IMG/VR virus record: IMGVR_UViG_3300002053_000030
Span: 1 to 38,037 of that record
Direction: 5' to 3' (one strand)
DNA: 38,037 nucleotides
Source: a virus
Shown here: positions 1 through 8,558 of the stretch, piece after piece
Position numbering within the stretch: position 1 is the first letter of the stretch
How the letters are laid out: each line of letters begins with the position of its first letter
Notes under the pieces: model-generated
What the model was told of the DNA's origin: nothing
The model's database searches: none
The model's input: the letters and a program-made list of their open reading frames with translations, nothing else
Translations under genes and position numbers: made by a program

Positions 1-783
1 ATCAAGGATATGGGCGATAAAGTCATCATTCGCACGGTGCCCGACATCACCATTCGGGATTATTCCAAAAATCAAACCCTGGTTATCGAGAGGCCGGAAT
101 CGGCTAATGTGGAACTCGAGATCGATCAGGCGAAGTATTTCAATTTCATCTGTGACGACATCGATAAGCACCAGACCGACGTGGCCCTTATGGACAGTTG
201 GTCGGACGATGCCGGGGAGCAGATGAAAATCGCCATCGATACCGCCCTTCTCGCCGACGTGTACGCCGACGTGGATTCGTCCAATGCCGGAAACAGCGCC
301 GGTGCTATTTCGGGCGATATTGCCCTGGGCACAACCAGCGCTGCGGTAACCGTAACAGCGGCTAATGTTCTGGAAGTAATCGTAAACGCCATGCTCTGTC
401 TTACTGAGAACAATATTCCCGAGACAGGAAGGTGGGTTGTTTTTCCCGCCTGGGCGTGCGCGAAAATCAAATTGTCCGACCTCAAGGATGCCTCGCTCGC
501 CGGGGATGGCACTTCGATTCTCCGAAACGGCAGGCTCGGCATGATCGATACGGCGACTATTTACAGCTCCAACCTGGTCGCATCGGTTACCGATGGTTCG
601 GACACGGCCTTTCACGCATTGGCCGGCCACCCGAAGGGCATCTCGTTCGCCGCTCAGATGACCAAAATGGAATCCCTGCGGTCTGAGAGCACATTCGGAA
701 CCCTGGTAAGGGGCCTCAATGTCTATGGATATTCGGTCCTGAAACCGACCGCCCTGGTCGATGTTTACATCGTAAAGGGGTAA
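1..783 (+). CDS. Probable major capsid protein, 5'-truncated by window edge
   Basis: The reading frame is open from base 1, so the protein enters from the left; the ATG at base 10 is most likely an internal methionine. About 260 C-terminal residues are visible. The segment YFNFICDDIDKHQTDVAL, followed by an acidic helix (EQMKIAIDTALLADVYAD), an Ala/Thr/Val-rich beta region and a hydrophobic C-terminus, resembles HK97-fold coat proteins of podo- and siphoviruses. It would form the icosahedral shell. A GC-rich hairpin and a small head-protein gene follow, which is normal for a coat gene. The family is inferred from pattern, not from a database search. A minor structural protein with the same fold is the main alternative. 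Confidence 0.75.
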   Translation: MKDMGDKVIIRTVPDITIRDYSKNQTLVIERPESANVELEIDQAKYFNFICDDIDKHQTDVALMDSWSDDAGEQMKIAIDTALLADVYADVDSSNAGNSAGAISGDIALGTTSAAVTVTAANVLEVIVNAMLCLTENNIPETGRWVVFPAWACAKIKLSDLKDASLAGDGTSILRNGRLGMIDTATIYSSNLVASVTDGSDTAFHALAGHPKGISFAAQMTKMESLRSESTFGTLVRGLNVYGYSVLKPTALVDVYIVKG

Positions 784-793
784 ACGCTTAAAC

Positions 794-823
794 GCGGGCA
801 AGCGTCAGTAAGCGTTTGCCCGC
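794..823 (+). other. GC-rich intergenic hairpin after capsid gene
   Basis: GCGGGCAA at 794-801 pairs perfectly with TTGCCCGC at 816-823 (8 bp), enclosing a 14-nt loop that can pair further (GCG/CGC). No U-tract follows, so it is not a canonical intrinsic terminator. It may be an RNA-stabilising or processing element at the 3' end of a highly expressed capsid message. Confidence 0.5.
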
Positions 824-881
824 AATTAACCAACTGTTCCACGCGAAACATTAGAAACTCTCAGATACGGAGGAAGAATCA

Positions 882-1388
882 ATGGCAACTTTTCTATTCA
901 AAGATAGAGGGGTCGGTATGCCTTATCAGGCTCCGGGCGATGCCCCTTTTATGCTCAACGTGGATATTCCCGATCTGGTCGCTAATGGTGGCCTCACTAA
1001 TGCTGCCGGAGCAGATGTTACGCTCCCGAGCACTGGCTTTGCCGCCAGTGACATCCTGGAACTTTTTAACGTGCCCGCTGGATTTTTGCTCATGAACGTG
1101 GGCGTTCGAGTGACTACCGCAGAAGGCGCAGCTTGTACGGCCGATATCGGTAATGCCTCGGCAACGGAGACACATTTACTTGGCGCTGCGGCTGACGGAT
1201 TCATGGGAACCTGTAATCTTAATTCTGCGACTACCCAGATCACTCTCGTCACTGATACTGATCTGGGTTGGGATACCGTTAATGGTCTTGTCTTCGTCAC
1301 GGCCGGTACGATCGACATGACGTTCGGAAGTGCCGATACGGAAACCGCGATCTTCGATACCTGGGCGGCAGGTTGGAAGGTCTTTTAA
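882..1388 (+). CDS. Small structural protein, probable head decoration/minor capsid protein
   Basis: This is a 168-aa protein with a good ribosome binding site (GGAGGAAG, about 5 nt before ATG). It is rich in Ala, Thr, Gly and Val with few charges, and has no signal peptide, membrane helix or catalytic motif. This composition fits an all-beta virion protein. The N-terminus (DRGVGMPYQAPGDAPFMLNV) is followed by regular beta-strand-like segments. It lies directly behind the capsid gene and is flanked on both sides by intergenic hairpins, which suggests separately tuned, high expression as for head decoration proteins. I do not recognise a specific family. A head-fibre or other minor head protein is equally possible. 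Confidence 0.6.
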   Translation: MATFLFKDRGVGMPYQAPGDAPFMLNVDIPDLVANGGLTNAAGADVTLPSTGFAASDILELFNVPAGFLLMNVGVRVTTAEGAACTADIGNASATETHLLGAAADGFMGTCNLNSATTQITLVTDTDLGWDTVNGLVFVTAGTIDMTFGSADTETAIFDTWAAGWKVF

Positions 1389-1445
1389 TTAACCTTTAGA
1401 CAGTTTGGGCTTGCCTTGATTCGCCGCCAAGCACGGCTCGCCCAA

Positions 1446-1473
1446 GGGACCGGTCTTCCATCGGGCCGGTCCC
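1446..1473 (+). other. Intergenic hairpin before the 186-aa gene
   Basis: GGGACCGG at 1446-1453 and CCGGTCCC at 1466-1473 form a perfect 8-bp stem with a 12-nt loop. TTTGGG near 1404 and CCCAAA near 1471 offer an alternative long-range outer pairing. No U-tract follows. The ribosome binding site of the next gene starts about 11 nt downstream, so the stem may limit read-through or shape expression. Confidence 0.45.
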
Positions 1474-1498
1474 AAACCCTAATTAAGGAGAGCTGAAA

Positions 1499-2059
1499 AT
1501 GGCGACCAAGTATCTCAGGCAGTTGAAAACAGGAAGGATTTATTTGTGGACCCGCACTTTATCAAAGCGTGCTGACATGGTTGATTTTGATCCTGAAACG
1601 GCAGAATTGAGAATCAAGGCAATGAGGGAAAACTTCGCATTAAGAAACATTAAACTTACAGATGCTCAAATCATGGAAGAAAGAGAAAAAGCGGAACACG
1701 CGGCTGACGTTTCCAAGGTATTGACCGACCTGGAAAACGCGCAAGAAGCCGAATTTCAAGAGAAAGAAAAACCCAGGCCCGTTCTCATGAAAGGGGATGA
1801 AGACATAAAGGATAAGATCATCGCGGATAAGGACACTTCAGACGATGAAATCGAGGAAGAACGCTTACGGCTTGCCATGGAAAAAGATGCCGATGTGATC
1901 AAAATCATGGGCATGAACAAGAAATCCCAGGTCGAAGCGTATATGATCGAAGAATACGGAAAGCGAATAGATACAGACGGGAAAAGCCTGCAATTATTGA
2001 AAAATATTGCGATAGATGCCAGGGCAGAAAGATTGCAGGAAGAATCCCGAAAAACCTGA
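1499..2059 (+). CDS. Hypothetical charged helical protein in the head-neck region
   Basis: A 186-aa protein starting 6 nt after an AAGGAGA ribosome binding site. The first 30 residues (KYLRQLKTGRIYLWTRTLSK) look like a short beta-hairpin motif found at the N-termini of small phage proteins. The remainder is strongly charged, Glu/Lys-rich and predicted helical or coiled-coil (residues about 45-180). It has no signal peptide, membrane segment or catalytic motif. Its position between capsid and adaptor genes is consistent with an assembly factor, scaffold-like or neck-associated protein, but nothing in the sequence settles which. The gene is real: start, spacing and codon pattern match its neighbours. 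Confidence 0.55.
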   Translation: MATKYLRQLKTGRIYLWTRTLSKRADMVDFDPETAELRIKAMRENFALRNIKLTDAQIMEEREKAEHAADVSKVLTDLENAQEAEFQEKEKPRPVLMKGDEDIKDKIIADKDTSDDEIEEERLRLAMEKDADVIKIMGMNKKSQVEAYMIEEYGKRIDTDGKSLQLLKNIAIDARAERLQEESRKT

Positions 2060-2074
2060 TAAGGACAGCATATC

Positions 2075-2734
2075 ATGGCAAATATGTCGATGCTCACTTT
2101 CGTTGGGCAACTGGAAGATGTCTTGCAGGATGAAGACAACGACAACTGGACCGTGACCAAATTGATCGGATGGTACAACCGAGCCGCCAGGTTTACGGTA
2201 GTCAAGGCGCCCTATGCCAATGCGAAAATAGAATCGGTCCTTTTGGCTGTCGGGGCGAAGCAACAACTTCCCGCCGAAGGCATTGCCCTTCTGAACGTCA
2301 TTCGCAATATGGGAACGGACGGCGTAACGGTTGGCGCAGCCTGTATGCCGACCTTACTCAAACTTTTACTCGCTCATTTACGAAATTGGTCGAGCACCAC
2401 AGCATCCGCAACGGTCCTGAATTGGGCGCCCGAAACGGAACGAATCTGGTATTGCTACCCGAAAAATACCGGAACAGGTTATGTCGAAATAGAATATTCG
2501 GCACAGCCCGCAACGGTCGTTTACGATGTGGGGGGCGATTGGGAGACGGCCAGGGTCGGGGTTGCCGAGAAATATGTCGATGCCGTGTTCAACCTTACGG
2601 CATCCATGGCGTTTTCGCCCGATACGGATTACCCCGGTAACGCCGACAGGCAACTTTTTTATTATAACCTGTTCCTGGACGCCGTTGGTCAACCGAGGCA
2701 GGGCACAATCGCGCAGGCAGGAGGGGCAAGGTAA
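2075..2734 (+). CDS. Phage adaptor/neck-like protein (first of pair)
   Basis: A 219-aa protein beginning 15 nt after the previous stop and ending in a TAATG overlap with the next start. The N-terminal helices (MSMLTFVGQLEDVLQDEDND, then WTVTKLIGWYNRAARFTV) are followed by a beta-rich middle and a C-terminal helical part with DTDYPGNADRQLFYYNLFLD. This layout resembles head-to-tail adaptor proteins of podoviruses that dock under the portal and complete the neck (DUF6682-type phage proteins). It probably contacts the portal and the following protein. Family assignment rests on pattern and gene order, since no portal is visible in this window. Confidence 0.5.
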   Translation: MANMSMLTFVGQLEDVLQDEDNDNWTVTKLIGWYNRAARFTVVKAPYANAKIESVLLAVGAKQQLPAEGIALLNVIRNMGTDGVTVGAACMPTLLKLLLAHLRNWSSTTASATVLNWAPETERIWYCYPKNTGTGYVEIEYSAQPATVVYDVGGDWETARVGVAEKYVDAVFNLTASMAFSPDTDYPGNADRQLFYYNLFLDAVGQPRQGTIAQAGGAR

Positions 2735-3420
2735 TGGCAACGGCATTAACGAGTTGGCATAAATACATCTTTCCTTGGATTGAAGGCCTTCCGGAACCGG
2801 CTTTCCTAAACGCCGTCCGGGACGCCCTTATAGAATTTTGCGAACAAACCTTAATGCTTACCGAAACCTTAACTGCCATTACGGTGATTGCCAATACGTC
2901 ATCATATTCCCTCACCGGTGTTGGCACGACTGAATCCCGAATCATGAATGTGGAAAATGCAAAGTATAAACCAAACGGAGCGGATAACACGCAATACAAA
3001 AGCCTCTATCCATTGAGCAGGTTGCAGGAAGACAGGCATCAACAGGGTAACTGGCTCTTTCAGACGGCAGAAGAGCCGACACATTTTTATGTCTATCAGC
3101 AGACGCCCGCTACGCTCAACCTTTGGCCTATTCCAACAGAAGGGAGTACATCAGGCCTATTAGTCAGGGTCAACTTACGCCCACTCGATACTGCAACATC
3201 CGTAGAAGACTTCCTCTATAATTTTCATCGTAGAACGATTTCCAATGGCGCCCTGGCCCGCCTGTTCGCTCAAAAGGCCATGCCGTGGTACGATCCGCAG
3301 CTTGCCGTCTATTACCGTGATATGTTCGATGAGCGAGTCAATAACGAAAAATTGAATAAAATCACAGGGGCAACGAACTTGGGTTTGCGTGTAAGAATGC
3401 GTAAGGGGATTGCGTTATGA
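2734..3420 (+). CDS. Phage adaptor/neck-like protein (second of pair)
   Basis: A 228-aa protein whose ATG overlaps the previous stop by 1 nt (TAATG), with GGAGGGG upstream. The N-terminus (WIEGLPEPAFLNAVRDALIE) forms helices typical of phage head-tail connection proteins. A beta-rich centre contains a PxxFYVYQ..PATLNLWPIP segment, and a C-terminal helical part carries NFHRRTISNGALARLFAQKA and WYDPQLAVYYRDMFDE. Such an array of beta-sandwich plus helices is common in neck/adaptor proteins beside the tail nozzle. It is translationally coupled to both neighbours, fitting stoichiometric assembly. Exact stoichiometry and partner are inference. Confidence 0.55.
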   Translation: MATALTSWHKYIFPWIEGLPEPAFLNAVRDALIEFCEQTLMLTETLTAITVIANTSSYSLTGVGTTESRIMNVENAKYKPNGADNTQYKSLYPLSRLQEDRHQQGNWLFQTAEEPTHFYVYQQTPATLNLWPIPTEGSTSGLLVRVNLRPLDTATSVEDFLYNFHRRTISNGALARLFAQKAMPWYDPQLAVYYRDMFDERVNNEKLNKITGATNLGLRVRMRKGIAL

Positions 3421-3848
3421 CAATTTACCTATTTGAAAACAATGCGGAAACCACACTTGCTGAAGCCGTCGGGACGGGAGACACGTCATTCGACGTGGCC
3501 GACGGCAGTGGTTTCCCTTCCCCGGGAACCGGCGAGGCCTTTTACATTTACGTCGAGGAAGGCAGTACCGCCGAATGGATGTTGGTAGCCGGCAGATCAA
3601 GCAACACATTTTCGAGCATAACCAGGTCCGGAAGCCCTCAGTCGTTTTCGATAGGGGCTTCTGTGATGCTTGCCCTCAATAATACAATTTTAAGCTCATT
3701 CTTTCAAAAAGGTACGAATCGTGAAGTCTCCACCAGCCCTGATGGTTCCCTGGCGGCAAGTTACTTCGGTGAAGAGGTTTACGATACGGTAGCTCAAATC
3801 TGGTACAAGCACTGTACCGGAACGACCTGGAAGGCCTTGAACTCATGA
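3417..3848 (+). CDS. Tail appendage-like protein, short paralogue
   Basis: A 143-aa protein with ATGA overlaps at both ends. It has a beta-rich N-terminal domain (about residues 1-90: FDVADGSGFPSPGTGEAFYI, then a VAGRSSNTFSSITRSGS strand pair) and a C-terminal module around FFQKGTNREVSTSPDGSL and GEEVYD..AQIWYKHCTGTTWKAL. The same order recurs in the next gene, so the two are tandem paralogues. The ITRSGSPQSFSIGASV pattern is often seen in phage tail fibre or baseplate-like domains. It is probably a virion attachment protein. No enzyme motif is visible. Confidence 0.55.
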   Translation: MTIYLFENNAETTLAEAVGTGDTSFDVADGSGFPSPGTGEAFYIYVEEGSTAEWMLVAGRSSNTFSSITRSGSPQSFSIGASVMLALNNTILSSFFQKGTNREVSTSPDGSLAASYFGEEVYDTVAQIWYKHCTGTTWKALNS

Positions 3849-4990
3849 CGGCTAATACGGTTCATAGATTTTGCCAGCCAAAGGCGGTCGCCTTTCTTTC
3901 CGCAGCGATCAGCGCAACCGCAACGACCTGTTATGTCGAACCTGGTGGTGCCCAGAGGTTCATTAATGCGGTCAACAATCAAACCGGTGCCGTATACGCA
4001 ACCCTAACCGACCCGACTAAAGCGATCGAAATCGTTAAAATAACGGCCATAAGCGGCAATACATTTACGATAGCGCGCAGCCAGGAAGGAACCAGCAATG
4101 TTGCGTGGCCTGCCGGATCGGTCCTGGTTCAACGCTTAACAGCCGGAAACCTGGACACTTTCTTTCAGAAAGGGAGCAATCGCTCGATTGCCTACAATCC
4201 GAACGGTATTTTGTCGGCTAATTATCCAGGGGAAGAAATCTACCAATCCAATATTTACGATTGCGAAATGAGGTGGTGGAAAAATGTAGGCGGGACGACC
4301 TGGGCGCTTATTGCCGGAGAACTGTGTGATTGGGGGGATGATGTGGAATTTTTCGAACCGGACGCGGCAGACGGTTACCTTTTCACGTTTGAGGCTTATG
4401 CTTCCGGTTGGGCCGCCACTGTGGCAAGGGCCGCAGCGGATGTCGCGTATGATTCTGATATCATAGGAAACCCTACGATTTGGGCCGGGGTAAACGGAAC
4501 GGATTGGTATTACTTGAATCGTTCGTACCTTTATTTCGACTTATCGGCAATCGGAGGGCCAGGCTCAACCATAATTGATGCCATGCTGACCGTATTCGGA
4601 AGAAATTGCAGCGAAAGTTCGAACGCGCAACAAGTCAACGTCTATGAAGGAACTCAAACCGATCCCCTCGCAGTCGGGGATTTTGATGAATTTGAAGCCG
4701 ACTTGTTCTGTACCCTGGATTATGGTTTGGGCGATTTTAGTTATATTGGGCAAGGCGCCCTGGCCGGAACTCAATATGTTACTTCTGACAGTTTTTCTGC
4801 AGCCGGGTTGGCTTACTTGCAGTCAGTAGCGGATGCTTCCGGTGTGGCCATGTTCTGTTTGCGGGATTACTATTATGATGTTTTGGGCAATGCACCGACA
4901 ATAGGATATGATGCCTATTTTACTCATTATTTTGCTGATGAATCAACCGTGGCCTGGCGTCCGCGCCTTATGATCGAATATACAACATAA
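3845..4990 (+). CDS. Tail appendage protein with C-terminal carbohydrate-binding-like (DNRLRE-type) domain
   Basis: A 381-aa protein coupled to the previous gene by ATGA. Residues about 20-155 repeat the previous gene's layout, including FFQKGSNRSIAYNPNGILSA, GEEIYQ and a final GGTTWALI. Residues about 185-381 add a beta-sandwich that resembles DNRLRE/CBM96-type modules (RSYLYFDLSAIGG, IIDAMLTVFG and the closing RPRLMIEYTT). Those modules bind polysaccharides or surface proteins, so this is a candidate adhesin or receptor-binding appendage. The growth of one paralogue by an added binding domain is the notable feature. Assignment is by pattern only. Confidence 0.55.
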   Translation: MTANTVHRFCQPKAVAFLSAAISATATTCYVEPGGAQRFINAVNNQTGAVYATLTDPTKAIEIVKITAISGNTFTIARSQEGTSNVAWPAGSVLVQRLTAGNLDTFFQKGSNRSIAYNPNGILSANYPGEEIYQSNIYDCEMRWWKNVGGTTWALIAGELCDWGDDVEFFEPDAADGYLFTFEAYASGWAATVARAAADVAYDSDIIGNPTIWAGVNGTDWYYLNRSYLYFDLSAIGGPGSTIIDAMLTVFGRNCSESSNAQQVNVYEGTQTDPLAVGDFDEFEADLFCTLDYGLGDFSYIGQGALAGTQYVTSDSFSAAGLAYLQSVADASGVAMFCLRDYYYDVLGNAPTIGYDAYFTHYFADESTVAWRPRLMIEYTT

Positions 4991-5001
4991 TGGGACCGTA
5001 A

Positions 5002-7041
5002 ATGCGCTTAACGATCAAAGACTTTAAAGGGATCTTTCCCAAGATAGGTCCGGAACTCTTGCCTTTCAATCAATCCCAGACGGCTGAAAACTGTAACCTG
5101 GAAAGTGGCCATATCATTCCCTGGTTCGAAGTAGCCGTAGAATATCATTCCCTGATCACGATAGACGACACAATCACGATTTATCTTTATGAAGGTTCTT
5201 ATTGGTTCCTCTTTTCTGCCGAGGTAAACCTGGTCAAAGGGCCGGTCGCAGCCGATACGGCAAACAAGGTTTACTATACCGGAGACGGCATCCCCAAAAA
5301 GACGAATGAATCCGAAGCAACGACCGGCGGCCTCAATTTCGGGCCTTACCCGAGAAACTTTTATCCGCTCGCCCTGCCTAGCCCGAAAGACGCCATGACT
5401 GCAGCGAAAGGCGCCGGCGGTGCCGGCGATACTACTGATGTGGCCTACGTCTGGACGGTTTTATCATCCTGGAACGAAGAATCCCTTCCATCGCCAGCAT
5501 CAAATATCGTTGACCCTATGGAAGGCCAAACGGTCAACCTGACCAATATTACCATGATTTGGGAAGCGTCTACGGCTTACTCGGTGGGGGATTTCGTTTA
5601 TCCGACCGCTGATGAGGGTGGCGATTATATCTATAAATGTGTAGTTGCAGGCACTTCGGCTGTCAGCGAGCCGACATGGAGAGAGTTGATTGACGCGGAT
5701 CAGACTGATGGCGGCGTGACATGGCGGTGTTACGAGAACAATATTACCCATAAGAATATCTACCGGGCCGCCACTGGCGGTGCGACTGTAACCTATCAAT
5801 ATCTGGCGCAGATAGCATCCACGGCGACTACCTACAATGACACTTTCGATCTTGCCGACACGGGCGCAGATATCGTGACCGAAGAGTACGACCCGCCACC
5901 TGACGGGTTGTCGGGACTTGCATACATGGGCAACGGCATTCTGCTCGGATTCGTCGGGAAGGATCTTTATGTCTGCGAGCCTTACAAACCGTGGGCATGG
6001 CCGACCGGATATGTCGAAACCCTGGCCGACACGATCGTATCGATTGCCGGAGTAGGCGCGTACCTGTCTTCAGACAGCCCGGAAATCGCCGTTGTGACAA
6101 CTACCGAAAGGCCTTACCTGGTTATAGGAAATACGCCAGGATCCCTTTCTGTCGTGCCCCTTCCGGCAGATTATGCCTGCGTAAGCTCAAAAGGAACCGT
6201 GCGCTGGAAGGACGGCCTTGTTTATCCGTCCAAAGTCGGCCTGGCGATCGTTAATTCGTCAGGTGCCGTGGCTAATCTCACCAAGAATCACCTGTCGGCT
6301 TATCAGTGGCTTGACGGTTACGCTCCGTCCTCTATGGTGAGCGAAATCCATGGAAGCCGATATTTCGGGTTCTGGTACGAAAGCGGATCGGTCAACGGTT
6401 GCATCATTATGGATCTCGAAACGGGAGATTTCACGACGCTCGATCTCTATTCCCAGGCGGTCTACAATTACCCTCCTACTGACATACTGTATTATGCCAT
6501 TACGAATGAATGGGACACAGACGCTTATTCCCTCGAGGAATGGGATACGCCGGAAGCATATAGCACAAGCGGCAAGGCTGATCAGTACGACCTTACGGGC
6601 GGCACTGGATCCATGGCGAATGTGGACGATCCCGATGTTCCACGCAATATAGTGCTCACGATCACCGACGCAAACGCCTCTTTGACGGTCCTTCAAGTCA
6701 CGGTGACCGGTACCCTGGCAGACGGAACGGCGTCCCAGACGGAAGTTTTTACCGCAACGGCAGCCGGATCGCATGACGGGGAAAAATGTTTCAGTTCCAT
6801 TGATTCGATAACCGTAGATTCGATTACGGGCGCCGATGCCGGTGACACGGTGGATATCGGATGGGGAAATTACCTTGGATTCAGTATCGGGTCGGCTTGG
6901 GTTGACGATCCTACGGCTACAATCAACGGCGTGTACGTCGATCCGTCAACCGGGTCGTACAATGCCGATGATACGGGCTTAGAGTTTCCTTTCGTACCGG
7001 ACGGAGAACTGTCTTACAAACTGTTGTTAGAGAAGAGTTAA
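5002..7041 (+). CDS. Large beta-rich tail protein, probable podoviral tail nozzle
   Basis: A 679-aa protein. Its N-terminus (DFKGIFPKIGPELLPFNQSQ, then AENCNLESGHIIPW) matches the start of a widespread podoviral family whose proteins open with a 'df.G..P...ALLP..A..A.N..l..G' pattern. The middle has Fn3-like strands (about 130-300), then NIYRAATGG, a DPPPDGLSGLAYMGNGILLG segment, YKPWAWPTGY and a beta-propeller-like part (YLVIGNTPGSL, GLVYPSKVGLAIVNSSG). This matches tail tubular/nozzle proteins that form the DNA exit channel. The C-terminal 150 residues look like an added beta domain. The next gene lies 1 nt away and probably encodes a partner. Confidence 0.65.
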   Translation: MRLTIKDFKGIFPKIGPELLPFNQSQTAENCNLESGHIIPWFEVAVEYHSLITIDDTITIYLYEGSYWFLFSAEVNLVKGPVAADTANKVYYTGDGIPKKTNESEATTGGLNFGPYPRNFYPLALPSPKDAMTAAKGAGGAGDTTDVAYVWTVLSSWNEESLPSPASNIVDPMEGQTVNLTNITMIWEASTAYSVGDFVYPTADEGGDYIYKCVVAGTSAVSEPTWRELIDADQTDGGVTWRCYENNITHKNIYRAATGGATVTYQYLAQIASTATTYNDTFDLADTGADIVTEEYDPPPDGLSGLAYMGNGILLGFVGKDLYVCEPYKPWAWPTGYVETLADTIVSIAGVGAYLSSDSPEIAVVTTTERPYLVIGNTPGSLSVVPLPADYACVSSKGTVRWKDGLVYPSKVGLAIVNSSGAVANLTKNHLSAYQWLDGYAPSSMVSEIHGSRYFGFWYESGSVNGCIIMDLETGDFTTLDLYSQAVYNYPPTDILYYAITNEWDTDAYSLEEWDTPEAYSTSGKADQYDLTGGTGSMANVDDPDVPRNIVLTITDANASLTVLQVTVTGTLADGTASQTEVFTATAAGSHDGEKCFSSIDSITVDSITGADAGDTVDIGWGNYLGFSIGSAWVDDPTATINGVYVDPSTGSYNADDTGLEFPFVPDGELSYKLLLEKS

Positions 7042-7042
7042 A

Positions 7043-7576
7043 ATGTCAACTGCTTACGAGACATATATCTATGAATGGGAGGGAGACGATACGCAGCCTT
7101 TCGGGTCGAATTTTACCTGGAAAAGCGGAAAAATCTTGCTCCCGAGGCGCATGACATTTTCTTGCGCTCGGCTCATTGCGGACGTTGGCGATCGATCGGG
7201 TTATTATGACAATTTACAGGATTATTACGACACGATCAGGCAGAACGGCCTGCTAATCGATGCCTTTTCCATGGGGGGCGCAGTTGGCGAAGATCCAATC
7301 GGGGAGAGCATTCCGATCAATGGGGATGAACTTTTGGACGTCACGGCGCCGGCGGCTTATTCGGGCGCTTTCAATATGACTGTAAAGATTTATGCCGATG
7401 GCACCTTGAAATTTACAAAAGACGTTTATGCGAACGGAATACCGTTCAGGATCGACCAGGGCTATCGCGGCCGGTCCTGGGAAGTGGAAATCATAGGTAA
7501 TGTACGAGTTCGCCGTTTCGATATGGCAACATCCATGAGAGAGCTCATGGAAGAAGATAAGGCACGGGAGGGTTAA
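7043..7576 (+). CDS. Tail protein partner of the nozzle-like protein
   Basis: A 177-aa protein starting 1 nt after the preceding stop. It contains PFGSNFTWKSGKILLPRRMT near the N-terminus and a C-terminal GYRGRSWEVEIIGNVRVRRF followed by DMATSMREL. The C-terminal part resembles the last segment of many podoviral tail proteins in which this domain is fused to the nozzle; here it is a separate gene. No membrane segment or catalytic motif is visible. It likely assembles with the nozzle-like protein. An alternative is that both derive from a split ancestral gene. Confidence 0.55.
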   Translation: MSTAYETYIYEWEGDDTQPFGSNFTWKSGKILLPRRMTFSCARLIADVGDRSGYYDNLQDYYDTIRQNGLLIDAFSMGGAVGEDPIGESIPINGDELLDVTAPAAYSGAFNMTVKIYADGTLKFTKDVYANGIPFRIDQGYRGRSWEVEIIGNVRVRRFDMATSMRELMEEDKAREG

Positions 7577-7579
7577 ACA

Positions 7580-8557
7580 ATGGCTTTAATGCCGCGTTCA
7601 GCAATGGGATATATGCAGTTGAAGCAAAAAATGGCAAGATCCGGTCAAAGCGTGTGGGAAAGGGGTCGAAACCGTAGCCCGGCATTAACGGCCGAAGACC
7701 TTGCCTTGAGTTTCGGGCAAACGCAGCTCAAAACGGCCCAATTTCAGCTTCAGCAACAACAACAAGCCTGGGAGATCGAAAAGCAAAGGGCGTCCAGGTC
7801 TACCGAGTTGGGCAATAATTTCCTGAAAGCCTGGACAAGCAGCATGAGTGACGTAAAGAACATCTTCAACCGTGCCTTGAATGCGCTTGATCAGCCGACG
7901 ACAACGTATGGCCAACCTTCCGGAACCACTGATATGCTCAATAATTTGTTGTCTCAAATCCAGACGCAGTACGCCGAATGGCAGAAGTCATACGGCGGGC
8001 TCGACACGGAAATCGCTTCCGCATTGTCAGGGACTATTCAGGAAAGGCAGCAAATGGCAGACCTCATTAAGCAGTTGACTACCCCGGATTACGAAGGTGT
8101 CGCGGCAGAGGCGGGTATTCAGGCCAGGCAGGAGGCCGCTAAAACGAGAGAAGACATTGCCAGGGAAGCCCTATCCTACGGAATCGATCCGTCTTCTGGA
8201 AAATTCGGGGCACTCACTAGGAGGACGGCTCTCGAAGAATCTAAAAATGTCATTGGGGCCATGAATCAAGCGCGTCAGCTCGAAAAAGAGAGAGTCCAAG
8301 GAACGGCTCTCGGTGCCATGGAGGCTTTTGATCCGACCGTATTCGCCAATATCATGAAAGCCATATCCGATCGTTCATCGGGATTTCTCGGGGCGCAGAC
8401 GGATATAGCGAAAACAATAGCGGATATCGGAATAGCGGAACAGGTCAGCAAAACAGGCAGGGCTCAAGCGATCGGCAACATAGCAGGCAGTTATGCACAG
8501 TCGATCCTAAATCCACTCGGTGACTTTGCCGGGTATTACTTGGCAGGAGGACAATAA
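7580..8557 (+). CDS. Coiled-coil internal virion (ejection) protein candidate
   Basis: A 325-aa Ala/Gln-rich, mostly helical protein. Residues about 35-75 form a Gln-rich coiled coil (QFQLQQQQQAWEIEKQ), and long amphipathic helices occupy 140-270 (GIQARQEAAKTREDIAREAL, then GALTRRTALEESKNVIGAMN). The last 25 residues are Gly/Ala/Leu-rich. This resembles small podoviral internal core proteins that are ejected before DNA to extend the tail channel. It sits after the tail genes and before two more proteins of the same kind, with only 1 nt to the next start. There is no enzyme motif. Confidence 0.55.
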   Translation: MALMPRSAMGYMQLKQKMARSGQSVWERGRNRSPALTAEDLALSFGQTQLKTAQFQLQQQQQAWEIEKQRASRSTELGNNFLKAWTSSMSDVKNIFNRALNALDQPTTTYGQPSGTTDMLNNLLSQIQTQYAEWQKSYGGLDTEIASALSGTIQERQQMADLIKQLTTPDYEGVAAEAGIQARQEAAKTREDIAREALSYGIDPSSGKFGALTRRTALEESKNVIGAMNQARQLEKERVQGTALGAMEAFDPTVFANIMKAISDRSSGFLGAQTDIAKTIADIGIAEQVSKTGRAQAIGNIAGSYAQSILNPLGDFAGYYLAGGQ

Positions 8558-8558
8558 G

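Noticed and set aside
2170-2640. + strand alternate frame of 156 codons inside the first adaptor gene
   Set aside because: Unlike the two nested genes, it is Arg/Gly/Cys-rich without protein-like patterning, and the host frame here looks like the conserved one.
6259-6774. Antisense frame of 171 codons in the nozzle-like gene
   Set aside because: Shadow frame with no start signal and no motif; the + frame has clear family patterns.
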